The notes below the pieces were generated by a model. The model did not search any database, was not told the origin of the DNA, and saw nothing but the letters and a program-made list of their open reading frames with translations. A stretch of 64,000 nt of DNA from an uncultured Bacteroidales bacterium. Its GTDB lineage: Bacteria; Bacteroidota; Bacteroidia; Bacteroidales; UBA932. The stretch spans positions 310,001 through 374,000 of the forward strand of contig CAKUTA010000002.1 in the NCBI GenBank assembly GCA_934691625.1. The letters run 5' to 3'. Below, one piece after another: positions 52,184-61,383 of this stretch. The translations under genes were made by a program, and so were the position numbers. Position 1 is the first letter of the stretch. The number at the start of each line of letters is the position of its first letter.

Positions 52184-53725
52184 CTATTCTGCTGATGTTT
52201 CTATCCAGTCCATAGGCTGGAACCATGTGTACCAGCGTCCCCATTCACGTGGCGCATCGCTATGGGCGTAACAGATGAACTGCTGGACCCCGGTGCGGAC
52301 ATGACCGCATCCGTCGCCACTCATGCCTGCATTGATTACACCCTTGCGGAGGTCGCCTTGCACGGTCTCTCCTTTGGTGAAGTTTATTCCGTCCTCGGAT
52401 TCCCAGATTCTGATGCGGCTGTTGTCGGAATTACGCCTTTCTGCGTGTATAGCTATGAACTTCTGACTCATCTGGACAAACTTTACGTCTGTGTGATCCG
52501 GATTATATATATTGCTTTTGTCCAGTGCAATTCCTCTGTCCTCCAGATGGGCCGGCCAGTCGGCATCCTTCGCTGAGGCCGTGGTCACCCTGGTCGTTGT
52601 GCCTTGGCGATCCAGTTCGGCAAGATAATCATTAAATGAGTAGTATAGATACACGATGTCGTCCTTTATGACAATGCATGGCTCTCCGGCACCGAAAACC
52701 TGTCCTGCATGTCCTTCTGCAGGTTCATAATCAATGACTGGCTGCGGGTCGTCACCCCATCCTGTACCGCTCCATTTTTCCCATGGGCCGGCAGGTGATG
52801 TGCCTCTCGCAATATATAGGTCATTATCATAACCATTAGGCTCCTCTGTAGAGGTATAAGCTATATAATAGTAGTCACCCCATTTCGCGACACCAGGGTC
52901 GCAGACCGAGAATGCATCTCGCTTGCCGTCAGAAGGAAGCAAGGCGTCAGTCTCATCTGTCCATGTGCGGCCATTGTCATCTGAATGGCGCCATGTGATT
53001 TTGTCCCAATAGTATTTTCCTGATCCGTCGGACGTTATCCTGCATTTGAACTGCCCGTCCGTCACTTGTCCATTGACATACGAAACAGCGGCAGTATTTC
53101 CTGACGAGCCTGTGTCAGGGCATTTGTATATTCCTGAATCAGCGGTGCCTCTGTCCATCACCCACAGATAAGTCCCGGCGTGGAATGTCTCGGTATAGTC
53201 CTCATTGTCGCTCTTGTAGATGCTGAGCCATGCGTTATCTGCATAGCCAATGAATGTTTTTGTGGCTATGGCATTTCCGCTGACCGTAGTGGCGTAGTCA
53301 GTGTCCCACTCGAAGATTCTCAGCGTGAATCCTTCTGCTGCACTGCCCCATGATGGGCATTGGATAGATATGAATCCAAAAGGCTCGTCTGCTGTGAACT
53401 TTTGTGCAAATACTCCAGCCGTGCCTAGCTTGGCTGCCGTCTGGTTGTCTGACACGTGCAGGTTGACATTCTTTCCATAATAACCGCCAGGTGCAGCGAG
53501 CCAGATATCTATGGAATTATCATCGTTTATTATGATTGACGGGCCATATCGGTAGTTAGGGCCTGTATAGATGTCCCATCCGTCGCGTGCTACAGGGGTG
53601 ACCTCGACAGGATCCGGATTGGGGCTGTGCCCGATAATCATGCCGTCAGGGATGTCTTCATGCTCGCATGCGCAGAGCGCTGAAACCGCTATCGCAGAAA
53701 TGACAGAACGGCGGATATGCTTCAT
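52184..53725 (-). CDS. beta-propeller lipoprotein, glycoside-hydrolase-like
   Basis: From the ATG at 53725 the protein has 513 residues and a lipoprotein signal peptide ending in ALCAC. An N-terminal part (about 30-220) resembles a carbohydrate-binding or beta-sandwich region. The second half has repeated Asp-box-like and propeller segments: WRHSDDNGRTWTDET, DPGVAKWGDYYYIAYTS, DLYIARGTSPAGPWEKW, GEPCIVIKDDIVYLYYS and IRIWESEDGINF. These are typical of five-bladed propellers of the GH43/GH32/GH117 type. The substrate cannot be told, though the locus suggests galactose-containing glycans. Confidence 0.65.
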   Translation of the reverse strand: MKHIRRSVISAIAVSALCACEHEDIPDGMIIGHSPNPDPVEVTPVARDGWDIYTGPNYRYGPSIIINDDNSIDIWLAAPGGYYGKNVNLHVSDNQTAAKLGTAGVFAQKFTADEPFGFISIQCPSWGSAAEGFTLRIFEWDTDYATTVSGNAIATKTFIGYADNAWLSIYKSDNEDYTETFHAGTYLWVMDRGTADSGIYKCPDTGSSGNTAAVSYVNGQVTDGQFKCRITSDGSGKYYWDKITWRHSDDNGRTWTDETDALLPSDGKRDAFSVCDPGVAKWGDYYYIAYTSTEEPNGYDNDLYIARGTSPAGPWEKWSGTGWGDDPQPVIDYEPAEGHAGQVFGAGEPCIVIKDDIVYLYYSFNDYLAELDRQGTTTRVTTASAKDADWPAHLEDRGIALDKSNIYNPDHTDVKFVQMSQKFIAIHAERRNSDNSRIRIWESEDGINFTKGETVQGDLRKGVINAGMSGDGCGHVRTGVQQFICYAHSDAPREWGRWYTWFQPMDWIETSAE

Positions 53726-53750
53726 TAATTCATTCATGATGTAAATGTAA

Positions 53751-56700
53751 TCAAAGTTTTACAGAAATCTGACCGTCCTTCGGCATGAAATCATGAACTT
53801 TCTCTCCATCTGCATGGTGTTCCTTGACAGTCACCTTCAGACGGCCTTCCGCTATGCGGATGACAGTGATGTCAAAATCTGCACCGAACGCGCGAATATG
53901 CTTCAGAGACATTTCATTCCATCCGGAAGGAAGGCTGACGTTCATCTTGAAGCTGCGGAATCCTATCGGGCGGATGCCGAAGAGCCCTTCTGTGACGACA
54001 CGGCAGTATAGTCCGCTTTCAGCCGAGAGATGTCTCTGGGAGCCTTCTGGCCATGCCTCGACAGAATATGGAACATGTTCCCCGAGAAGGCGGCGAGCGG
54101 AAAGACGATGAAAGATATCAAGCGCCTTGTCCGTGCTTCCAGTGTAGAAAATGCCTCGAAGAGCATAGAGTGTCGCCCTGTCCCAGAAGACATCGCTTCC
54201 TTGCTCTGTCAGACACCCGTTTTCAGTCATAAGCTCAGGCCCGGTGAGAGCTGCGGAAGTTCCTGCTGCACGTTGGCTGATGCCCGCAATCAGCGGCATG
54301 CAGATCCACGAACGCAGGAGGGTGTTGCCCTTATAGTAACGATAAGTCTCGTAGCCGGATACAATTCCTCCAAAATAACTTTCTATTGCAGCAGCCATCG
54401 CCTTTGATCGGCGAAGATAATCTTTTATTACAGAGGAATCTGCTCCGATTTCCTTTCCGAGATATGATACTGATACAAGAGCATCATAGTAGAGCGTGGA
54501 GGTGCAGAGATTGGCATCTCCTGACTCAAAACGGTTTTCGAGTTCATCTGTATCAGAAGCCACGACACCGTCTGCATTTATTTTTCGACGGCAATACTCC
54601 AGGCACCATTGAATCAGCGGCCAGAGTTCCACCGCTTCAGACTTGTCACCTCTTGCGAGAGCATAGCGCGATGCGCCGTAGGCAATCATTGCTGCATCAC
54701 CCCTGTCCCCACATCCATCCCATATATCATCTCCCTCGGCGATTATCGAGCTTGGTATCGGCTTGTAGTCAGGTGTGGTGAAGCGTGCGAAATGCCGGAA
54801 CGAATTGAGTGCAGCCTCGTTTCCGTTGGCATCGCCAAGATAGGGAAAGAACGGGGCTATGTACTCTGCCTGATCATTCGCCCAGATTGCAGCATAATAG
54901 CTTTCTCCACCAGGGCTGTGCATCAGGCCTCCCTTGGTCCTGAAGATGCTCTCGTCGGCACGTATCTTGGAAAACCTGAACATCTCGTTCAAGACAGTGT
55001 CCGGGGTCTCCAGAATGAGCTCGGAGCCAAGCTTTCGTACAAACTCTTGGCGTGCAGCGAATTCAGCTTCAGTGTCAGGATGCAGAGGAGACTCGGCAGG
55101 GACAGTGCGTGTCACAGGCTCTGTTCCCGCGAGCAATGGAGCCGTGACAATGCCGCCCTCACGGTATGCCTGATAGATTACAGTGAATGTGCGTTCTTCT
55201 CCGGGCTTTATCCATGCTGTGCCGTCGCCATTGATTTCAGCTCTGATAAGATATGTTCCATCCACTCCGGCATAATGGTCTGTAGATGATATCTGACAGA
55301 ACTTTGGTACTGTCACAAGAAGATTGTCACCGGTGACGTTTTTCAGTGTGAAGCGTTCATAGACGGCTGGAAGAGTCGTTGACGGGAATAACGTCCTTGT
55401 CATCTGAATGCAGGCAGTCTCGATATTGCCGGAACCTGTTCCGATGAAATCATTTGTCTTGGACCAGAGGCTCGTGACTTCCACCATGCCATTTATACGG
55501 ACGCTATCCACCCTCTCGCGAATGAGGCTGCGGCCATTGACTGCAAGCAATGATGGTATATCCACTGCGATGCGAAAATTCATCGAAGCATGAGTGTTGT
55601 TCGGTATCGTGCGCAGCATCGGGAATACAAGAGACTTCTCGCTATGGAAGGAGCGGTCTGCAGAAACACCCCAGCGAAGTACGCATGATACTTTCTCTCC
55701 GCTCATTTCGATGTGATCCTCGTGTGGAAGTCCTCTGGAAGCATCCCAATGGATCCCTCGTCCGTCAGATTCGATAGTCCAGCGTGGGCAGTTTTCCGAA
55801 AGGCATACTGCCACCTCAGAAGCCGTGTCAGGCTGTATGTCATAAAGGCCATTAGGATTTTCTGTCACATAAGTCGGAAGTGATGGGTCAATGATTTCAG
55901 CATCAATGCATTCGTGTGAGCCTTGCATTACATTCCTTTCTATGAAATCAACCTGCTTATCGACAGTCTGCGGCATATAGCCTGCAACGGCATGATTTAT
56001 CCCGGGGAACCGGTAAAACCTATATGCGGCTTCAGAAGATTCCAAAGCCTTCTGAATCGTGCACGGCCCGCAGAATGACACAGTTCCATTCCGGATAATA
56101 GTATATGGGACAAGCTCATCCTCTGTACCATGGAACATCATTATGGGGCAAGGCTTCTCAGGATATTCTAAAGTCCCATCTACGAGGATTGCTCCAGCAA
56201 ATGCCATGATTCCAGTATAATTGAAATCCGCAGGCAGCACTGAAGTGGCTGGAGTACGGTTACAGAGCTCATATTCCGCCTGCTGTGCGGTGATGGCTCC
56301 TGCTGAAGAACCTGTCAGGACAAGATTATGTGCATCTATACCAAGCGACGCACCATTCTTCACAAGATATGCTGTGGCAGAAAACAGATCCTCGACAGCA
56401 ATATCTATTGCCTTGTCCAGCAGCGCGGTAAACTCTGACTGGGTGATACCTCGTACCCCTTTGAGCCCGAGACGGTAGTCAACAGATATCATTCTGTAGC
56501 CTCGCGAATTCATCTCCCTGAACCATGGCCGCAGCCATTCCTGATGACGGGAACCGTCCATGAATCCGCCACCAAAGATATGGATGATGGTCGGACGCTG
56601 GCTCCCGTCATCACAAAAGACTTTTTCAGGGTCGGGATTATAAATGTCCATATACAATGCACACGTGTCCCGTTCGGCGAACATCAGTGTCGTATCCGGT

Positions 56701-56780
56701 TCCATCTTTTGTGCGAAAAGCGATACTGACGCACACGTCATCAGCATCGCCGCAGTAATAAGTGCATGAGATGTTCCCAT
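53751..56780 (-). CDS. esterase/six-hairpin glycosidase fusion protein
   Basis: The 1009-residue secreted protein (signal peptide about 1-23) joins two enzymes. The N-terminal part (about 30-300) is an alpha/beta hydrolase: oxyanion loop IFGGGFMDGS (near 70), nucleophile Ser159 in LTGSSAGA, the Asp region FHGTEDELVP and a catalytic His in GINHAVAG. After a beta-rich linker (about 310-600), the C-terminal part (about 620-950) resembles an (alpha/alpha)6 six-hairpin glycosidase, with GESYYAAIWANDQAEYIAP, GCGDRGDAAMIAYGASRYAL and SGDANLCTSTLYYDALV. It may remove an acyl group and a sugar from the same glycan. I know no family name for the second domain. Confidence 0.68.
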   Translation of the reverse strand: MGTSHALITAAMLMTCASVSLFAQKMEPDTTLMFAERDTCALYMDIYNPDPEKVFCDDGSQRPTIIHIFGGGFMDGSRHQEWLRPWFREMNSRGYRMISVDYRLGLKGVRGITQSEFTALLDKAIDIAVEDLFSATAYLVKNGASLGIDAHNLVLTGSSAGAITAQQAEYELCNRTPATSVLPADFNYTGIMAFAGAILVDGTLEYPEKPCPIMMFHGTEDELVPYTIIRNGTVSFCGPCTIQKALESSEAAYRFYRFPGINHAVAGYMPQTVDKQVDFIERNVMQGSHECIDAEIIDPSLPTYVTENPNGLYDIQPDTASEVAVCLSENCPRWTIESDGRGIHWDASRGLPHEDHIEMSGEKVSCVLRWGVSADRSFHSEKSLVFPMLRTIPNNTHASMNFRIAVDIPSLLAVNGRSLIRERVDSVRINGMVEVTSLWSKTNDFIGTGSGNIETACIQMTRTLFPSTTLPAVYERFTLKNVTGDNLLVTVPKFCQISSTDHYAGVDGTYLIRAEINGDGTAWIKPGEERTFTVIYQAYREGGIVTAPLLAGTEPVTRTVPAESPLHPDTEAEFAARQEFVRKLGSELILETPDTVLNEMFRFSKIRADESIFRTKGGLMHSPGGESYYAAIWANDQAEYIAPFFPYLGDANGNEAALNSFRHFARFTTPDYKPIPSSIIAEGDDIWDGCGDRGDAAMIAYGASRYALARGDKSEAVELWPLIQWCLEYCRRKINADGVVASDTDELENRFESGDANLCTSTLYYDALVSVSYLGKEIGADSSVIKDYLRRSKAMAAAIESYFGGIVSGYETYRYYKGNTLLRSWICMPLIAGISQRAAGTSAALTGPELMTENGCLTEQGSDVFWDRATLYALRGIFYTGSTDKALDIFHRLSARRLLGEHVPYSVEAWPEGSQRHLSAESGLYCRVVTEGLFGIRPIGFRSFKMNVSLPSGWNEMSLKHIRAFGADFDITVIRIAEGRLKVTVKEHHADGEKVHDFMPKDGQISVKL

Positions 56781-56783
56781 ATA

Positions 56784-58631
56784 TTACCTTCTTTCAAAAT
56801 AAGGATTAGGGCAATCAACTTCTTTTAGTCCGGAGTCGTCATCTACTTCCGGACAGTTGTGCAGGCTGACTGTCGCATCTTTCCTCCATTGAGAAAAGTC
56901 ATTGCCTGAAATCTTCACCTCTCCGCATGACTGAAGATCAATCGCGGAAAGCCCCGGGAAAAGTGGAGGATAGTTGCCTGAATCAATGAACTTGTTGTTG
57001 GAGACTTCTATTGACCGTACGCTTCTGGCGTAAACAAGCTGGCTGTCAAAGGTGGATACCTGATTCCCGCTGAACACAATCCTGTCGTGGTAGAAGAAAT
57101 CGCTTCCTTTCACGGGAATCACCGGATCGACCATAAGAACAGGCATTGGGCCGTTGCCTCCGATTGCCAGGTCCTCGAAACAATTGTTGCGGATGACAAT
57201 GTTCCTTGTAGGGCCTGATTCAAACCAGAAGTTTGCATCACCGCTGATATTTATTCCGGACATCTGAGAACGGAAATTGCAGTTTTCCACAAGAACGTCT
57301 CCAAGAGTCGAAAGCAGAAGGCTGCGGGCACGGTTGAACTGAACGGTGCAGTTCCGTATGACAGCCGATGCATTGCATGAGACGTTTTCTATCGCAAGAC
57401 CGGACTGAACATCATGACTGGTGATGTCAAATTCTGTTTCAATGATATACGCTTTTCTGTCAGTCCTGTCTATGCTGATAAGCTTTCCCAGTCCGATTGG
57501 CCGCAGAGTCGCCTTATCGACAAACCGCATCATATCTCCCGGCTCAGCGAAATGATTCCCTTCCTGCTGGAAATGCCCGAATGATGCCCGGACGGTGCGC
57601 GGAGCCATGAGGCTATCCACTATCATATAGATTCCGTGGATATTGGTCGCATCGTCAAGCATGCTCTCAAAACGGCAGTTCTCCAATGTGACGGTACCCT
57701 TGCAGTTTACGAAGTGCGTGGCATCAGCGGATGAGGTGATCATTCGCGTAGAATTCTCATGAGCGGCAGTGGAGAATCCGTCCACCAGTATGTCTGAAGA
57801 ATATTCCGCAATAAGAGACATACCTCCGCTTCGATAGACATGAATATCTTTAAGCACAATATCCTGTGAGCAGAGCATTACAATGGCAGGGTAGAGCCGG
57901 TTGAGCTTTGTCGGGCCCTTGTCGTCCCAGATGCTGCCGACAGGAGGAACCTCTCTTGCACTATGCCGCGTGAACTCCACTATTCCAGGTTCTATCTCAC
58001 GTGCACCCATCTCGCCGGACCAGTATCCATGCTCATAAGCTGCGGTGTCATACCAAGGCCTGCGGGTCGATGGATCGAAGACTATGCTCTCTCCCATAGG
58101 ATATTCCCAGTCATATCCACGGAAAAACAGGCGTCCGTCTTCGATTCTGTATCTGCTGTCAGGAAACACACGCACGATAAAACTGTGCTGCGCAGGGTTA
58201 TTGGACAGGACTTCCGCCTCGAAGGTCCATGGCGAATCATAGTCAATCGAGATTCCTTCAATGTGCAGGTTCTTGGAGCCCTTTGCTGCAAATGGCACCA
58301 TTGCCCCATGAAACATGAAGTCAGTCCCATCTCCTGTGATATGGACATTTTTCATGTCCTTCATGAGGAATGCCACTCGCTTTTCGCCACTATCATTGTT
58401 GGAAACATTCAGAAACTCCGATTCTGCCTTTTCCGGATAGAAAGGGTAGCAGCCATTTCCGAAACGGAGAGACACATTACCTTTTGGATGGCTCTTCAGT
58501 ATTTCTCTGACAACTGGAGTATAGTCTGGCACTGTGGGGTCGAAAGCGATGTCAATCGTCTCGCGGCAGCTGACAAGAGCCAGAGCTGACGCTGCAACTA
58601 TTGAAAGTTTCCACATATATTTCATGATCAT
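56784..58631 (-). CDS. GH110-like alpha-1,3-galactosidase (beta-helix lipoprotein)
   Basis: The 615-residue protein has a lipoprotein signal peptide ending in LVSC and a right-handed parallel beta-helix. Conserved stretches match GH110: HENSTRMITSSADATHFVNC, CRFESMLDDATNIHGIYM (the Asp-Asp pair is the likely catalytic site), and EVSNNKFIDSG. GH110 enzymes remove alpha-1,3-linked galactose, for example from blood group B or linear alpha-Gal structures. The ATG at 58631 overlaps the upstream gene by 4 bases (ATGA). It is the best clue to the substrate of this locus, though some family members act on other galactans. Confidence 0.75.
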   Translation of the reverse strand: MIMKYMWKLSIVAASALALVSCRETIDIAFDPTVPDYTPVVREILKSHPKGNVSLRFGNGCYPFYPEKAESEFLNVSNNDSGEKRVAFLMKDMKNVHITGDGTDFMFHGAMVPFAAKGSKNLHIEGISIDYDSPWTFEAEVLSNNPAQHSFIVRVFPDSRYRIEDGRLFFRGYDWEYPMGESIVFDPSTRRPWYDTAAYEHGYWSGEMGAREIEPGIVEFTRHSAREVPPVGSIWDDKGPTKLNRLYPAIVMLCSQDIVLKDIHVYRSGGMSLIAEYSSDILVDGFSTAAHENSTRMITSSADATHFVNCKGTVTLENCRFESMLDDATNIHGIYMIVDSLMAPRTVRASFGHFQQEGNHFAEPGDMMRFVDKATLRPIGLGKLISIDRTDRKAYIIETEFDITSHDVQSGLAIENVSCNASAVIRNCTVQFNRARSLLLSTLGDVLVENCNFRSQMSGINISGDANFWFESGPTRNIVIRNNCFEDLAIGGNGPMPVLMVDPVIPVKGSDFFYHDRIVFSGNQVSTFDSQLVYARSVRSIEVSNNKFIDSGNYPPLFPGLSAIDLQSCGEVKISGNDFSQWRKDATVSLHNCPEVDDDSGLKEVDCPNPYFERR

Positions 58632-59749
58632 ATCTTTTTCTTGAATTTAATCCAACAATAAGCAATGTCCCTATGCCCCTGGCTGTCCTGATTATGAGAC
58701 CAGTAGAGCTTTACATGTTCTCCTCCAGCCAGGTCTCCGTCCGGTCCTATCAGATTAGGATACCATGCAGGGGCATCATCTCCGAGAATTTTCTGGGGAA
58801 TTTCCCATGTGATTCCGTCGTCACTGAACGACATATATACGCATTTGTCCCATCCGGCATAGACGATAACCCACTTGCTTAAGAAGTCGTTCCACATTAC
58901 GGAAGGGTTCGCTCCTGCGACGCGGCGTAGATCTGCAATCGCGACATTCTTTCCGCCAAGTCCTGTTTCTGGATCACAGGCCTCGATCGTGAAATCTTTT
59001 CCGTCCCATTTTTTCCATGTGCCTGGGGCTCCGCGGCTGTCAGATGAAGCAGCCATGCATAGGTTGTTCTGCCCTATTGTGGATTTTGCCTGATAGTAGC
59101 AGATATAACGTGCATTTACGGAATCCCAGATGACACAGCCGTCACCAAGTCCTGACCATTCGGGAGCTTCGGGCTTAGCTGTCTCGTCCACGATGATCTG
59201 CTGGGGATCATGCCATGAAACTCCGAAATCATCTGAATATACGGCACCTATCGACTTGTATGCTATGCCGTCTCCTGGCCAGTGACTTTCCGCATGGAAA
59301 AAACCGGCATAATGCCCGTCCCCGTCAAGAGGAAATATGCCGATGAACCATGAGCCTCCGTCATTGAATCCATCTATCCGCGAAAATTCTTTTCCCCAGA
59401 CCTTGCTGTCGCCGGTCAGATATTCAATGTGATCTTCCGGATATGGCGTTGAGGCATTTGTGAGAGCATCTGTGGCCTCTCCCCAGAAAAGCTGCCACGT
59501 ATTGCCTTTCTTGACAGGAATCAATTTTCCGTCAGGCCAGTAACCTCGCATAAACGTACCCTCAGGCTGTGCGACCGTTTGAGTTTCACTCTTGGCAATG
59601 AAGTCATTGACATCAGTCCATTCCACTTCTGGAACTGATGGGGTATCGGGAGCATCAGGCGTGTCCTCACCTGATGTGTTCTCTTTCATGCAGGATGCCG
59701 GCAGCATCAATGCGGCCAGGACTGATAATGCCAAAAGATGCCTTTTCAT
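58628..59749 (-). CDS. beta-propeller lipoprotein (GH43/sialidase-like fold)
   Basis: From the ATG at 59749 the protein has 373 residues, with a lipoprotein signal peptide ending in LPASC. A Thr/Pro/Asp-rich linker follows (SGEDTPDAPDTPSVPEVE). The body has propeller-like repeats: GNTWQLFWGEATDAL, FSRIDGFNDGGSWFIGI, GAVYSDDFGVSWHDPQQI, WDSVNARYICYYQAKS, WVIVYAGWDKCVYMSF and DGITWEIPQKIL. No catalytic residues can be assigned by eye. It overlaps the SusD-like gene by 4 bases (ATGA) and the GH110-like gene by 4 bases. It may be an enzyme or a glycan-binding surface protein of the locus. Confidence 0.65.
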   Translation of the reverse strand: MKRHLLALSVLAALMLPASCMKENTSGEDTPDAPDTPSVPEVEWTDVNDFIAKSETQTVAQPEGTFMRGYWPDGKLIPVKKGNTWQLFWGEATDALTNASTPYPEDHIEYLTGDSKVWGKEFSRIDGFNDGGSWFIGIFPLDGDGHYAGFFHAESHWPGDGIAYKSIGAVYSDDFGVSWHDPQQIIVDETAKPEAPEWSGLGDGCVIWDSVNARYICYYQAKSTIGQNNLCMAASSDSRGAPGTWKKWDGKDFTIEACDPETGLGGKNVAIADLRRVAGANPSVMWNDFLSKWVIVYAGWDKCVYMSFSDDGITWEIPQKILGDDAPAWYPNLIGPDGDLAGGEHVKLYWSHNQDSQGHRDIAYCWIKFKKKI

Positions 59750-61371
59750 TTCCATAACGGGTTTTGTTCAATGGCGCCATTGGAAGAGTCTATGACAGAC
59801 TGCGGTATAGGGAATATCGAATGCTTTTCCTTGCAGTTGTCCCGATATGGATCATAGTACTGTGTCCAGAAGTCATCGTGGAGAAGGACATCGTGGTACA
59901 CCTGCTGCAGGCATCCGAAGCGGACCAGATCTGCCCAGCGGTGTCCCTCGAATGCAAGTTCCCAGTGACGTTCGTCAAGAATCTGGGCAAGGACCGGGGC
60001 CAGTGTCCCATAAGGATTTGTGTATGTCAGGTTCCCCTGCACCAGGTCAATATCCGGATCTGGAGTGTATATATTCTTACCATAGCCACGTCTGCGTACT
60101 TGGTTCAGCCCCTCCCATGCGTCTGCGGAAACCGTTCCTGTAGCGCGGTACTCGGCTTCAGGGAGCATGAGGAGTACATCGGCATAACGGATTATAGGGA
60201 AATTGATGGCATTGTTCCACTCCACCCAGTTCGAGCCGCGGACGCTTCTGTCAAGCGAATGGCGGAACTTGTAGATGAAATAGCTGCGCTCGTATGTCAC
60301 TACACCGGTTTCCGGGTCTTTATAGATGATAGTGCCGACACCGTCCTTTGATACGATATATCCCTCCTTGTTTATGGAAGTCTTCCTGAGGTCTCCATCA
60401 TCCCATCTCTCATACATGTCCGGGAATGTACGCACCTGCGTCGTATAAAGTTTCTCCGTGTTCGGAAGTCCCTCATTTGTGCCGACCTGCCCGCCGTAGC
60501 GGTTGTTGCTGACGGTGTTGTCGAACTCGACATCGAAGATGTATTCGCTGTTATGTTCATGCATCCCGTCGAACTGCGAGAAAAAGTCCGTCACAAGTGC
60601 GAAACGTCCGCTGTTTATCACTGTGCGGCATGCTTCTGCGGCCTTCGCGGCAGCGGAAACATCATTTAGCGGTTCTCCAGACATCTGGAGGTATGCTCTG
60701 GCTTTAAGTGCAGTGGCAGCCAGCTTGTAGGCATGCCCCACCGTATTGGTCTCAGGGAGCAGCTCCTCGGCTCTCTCGTAGTCGCTTATCACCTGGGCAT
60801 AGACATCCGCAAGAGAAGCCTTGCTCGTGTTAAGCTTCGACAGATCGGTGGTCTCATTCAGCACGAGCGGGACTTCGCCGTAGTAGCGGGCTAGCTGGAA
60901 ATAGAACCATGCCCGGAGAAAATGCGCTTCGCCTAGTATGCGTGAGCGCTCGGAGTCGGACACTCCATCTCCGGAATAGGCGTTGAGCCTGTCAATAACG
61001 ATGTTGGCACGCTGTATCCCAAGATACTGCATGAACCAGACTTTCTCGACGAAGATGTTGTCAGGTGTGTATGTATAGTTGCCTATGGCTTCTTCGCCAT
61101 TGTTTCCGCTCGTAATCCATGCCTCATCAGTGCCGACGCGCCCGAAATATAGAAAACCGAGAAAATAATTGCCATAACGGTGCTGTGCGTTCCACTCTGT
61201 AGAACCGAAAGTATAGTAAACACCTGTCAGCGCCATGTCGAAATCTGAGGCGCTCTGGAAAAAGTTGTCAGTCGTTATGTTGCTTTCAACCTTGGTCTCA
61301 AGAAAATCACAGGAAGCGGCAGAAAACAAGATGGCCGCAATTCCGGAAAATATGGATATATATCTTTTCAT
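59746..61371 (-). CDS. SusD/RagB-family nutrient-binding lipoprotein
   Basis: The 541-residue protein has a lipoprotein signal peptide ending in FSAASC and the SusD features: CDFLETKVESNITTDNFFQS, LGEAHFLRAWFYFQLARYYG, a VLLMLPEAEYRATG helix and the C-terminal DERHWELAFEGHRWADLVRFG. It ends in NPLWK, as many SusD proteins do. It binds the glycan at the cell surface for the SusC-like partner encoded 12 nt upstream. It is longer than the SusD at 42941, and the two loci are not duplicates of each other. Confidence 0.93.
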   Translation of the reverse strand: MKRYISIFSGIAAILFSAASCDFLETKVESNITTDNFFQSASDFDMALTGVYYTFGSTEWNAQHRYGNYFLGFLYFGRVGTDEAWITSGNNGEEAIGNYTYTPDNIFVEKVWFMQYLGIQRANIVIDRLNAYSGDGVSDSERSRILGEAHFLRAWFYFQLARYYGEVPLVLNETTDLSKLNTSKASLADVYAQVISDYERAEELLPETNTVGHAYKLAATALKARAYLQMSGEPLNDVSAAAKAAEACRTVINSGRFALVTDFFSQFDGMHEHNSEYIFDVEFDNTVSNNRYGGQVGTNEGLPNTEKLYTTQVRTFPDMYERWDDGDLRKTSINKEGYIVSKDGVGTIIYKDPETGVVTYERSYFIYKFRHSLDRSVRGSNWVEWNNAINFPIIRYADVLLMLPEAEYRATGTVSADAWEGLNQVRRRGYGKNIYTPDPDIDLVQGNLTYTNPYGTLAPVLAQILDERHWELAFEGHRWADLVRFGCLQQVYHDVLLHDDFWTQYYDPYRDNCKEKHSIFPIPQSVIDSSNGAIEQNPLWK

Positions 61372-61383
61372 ACCTGGTTTCTC

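Noticed and set aside
54609..55289. 226-codon antisense ORF within the fusion enzyme gene
   Set aside because: It is a shadow ORF opposite a conserved coding frame.
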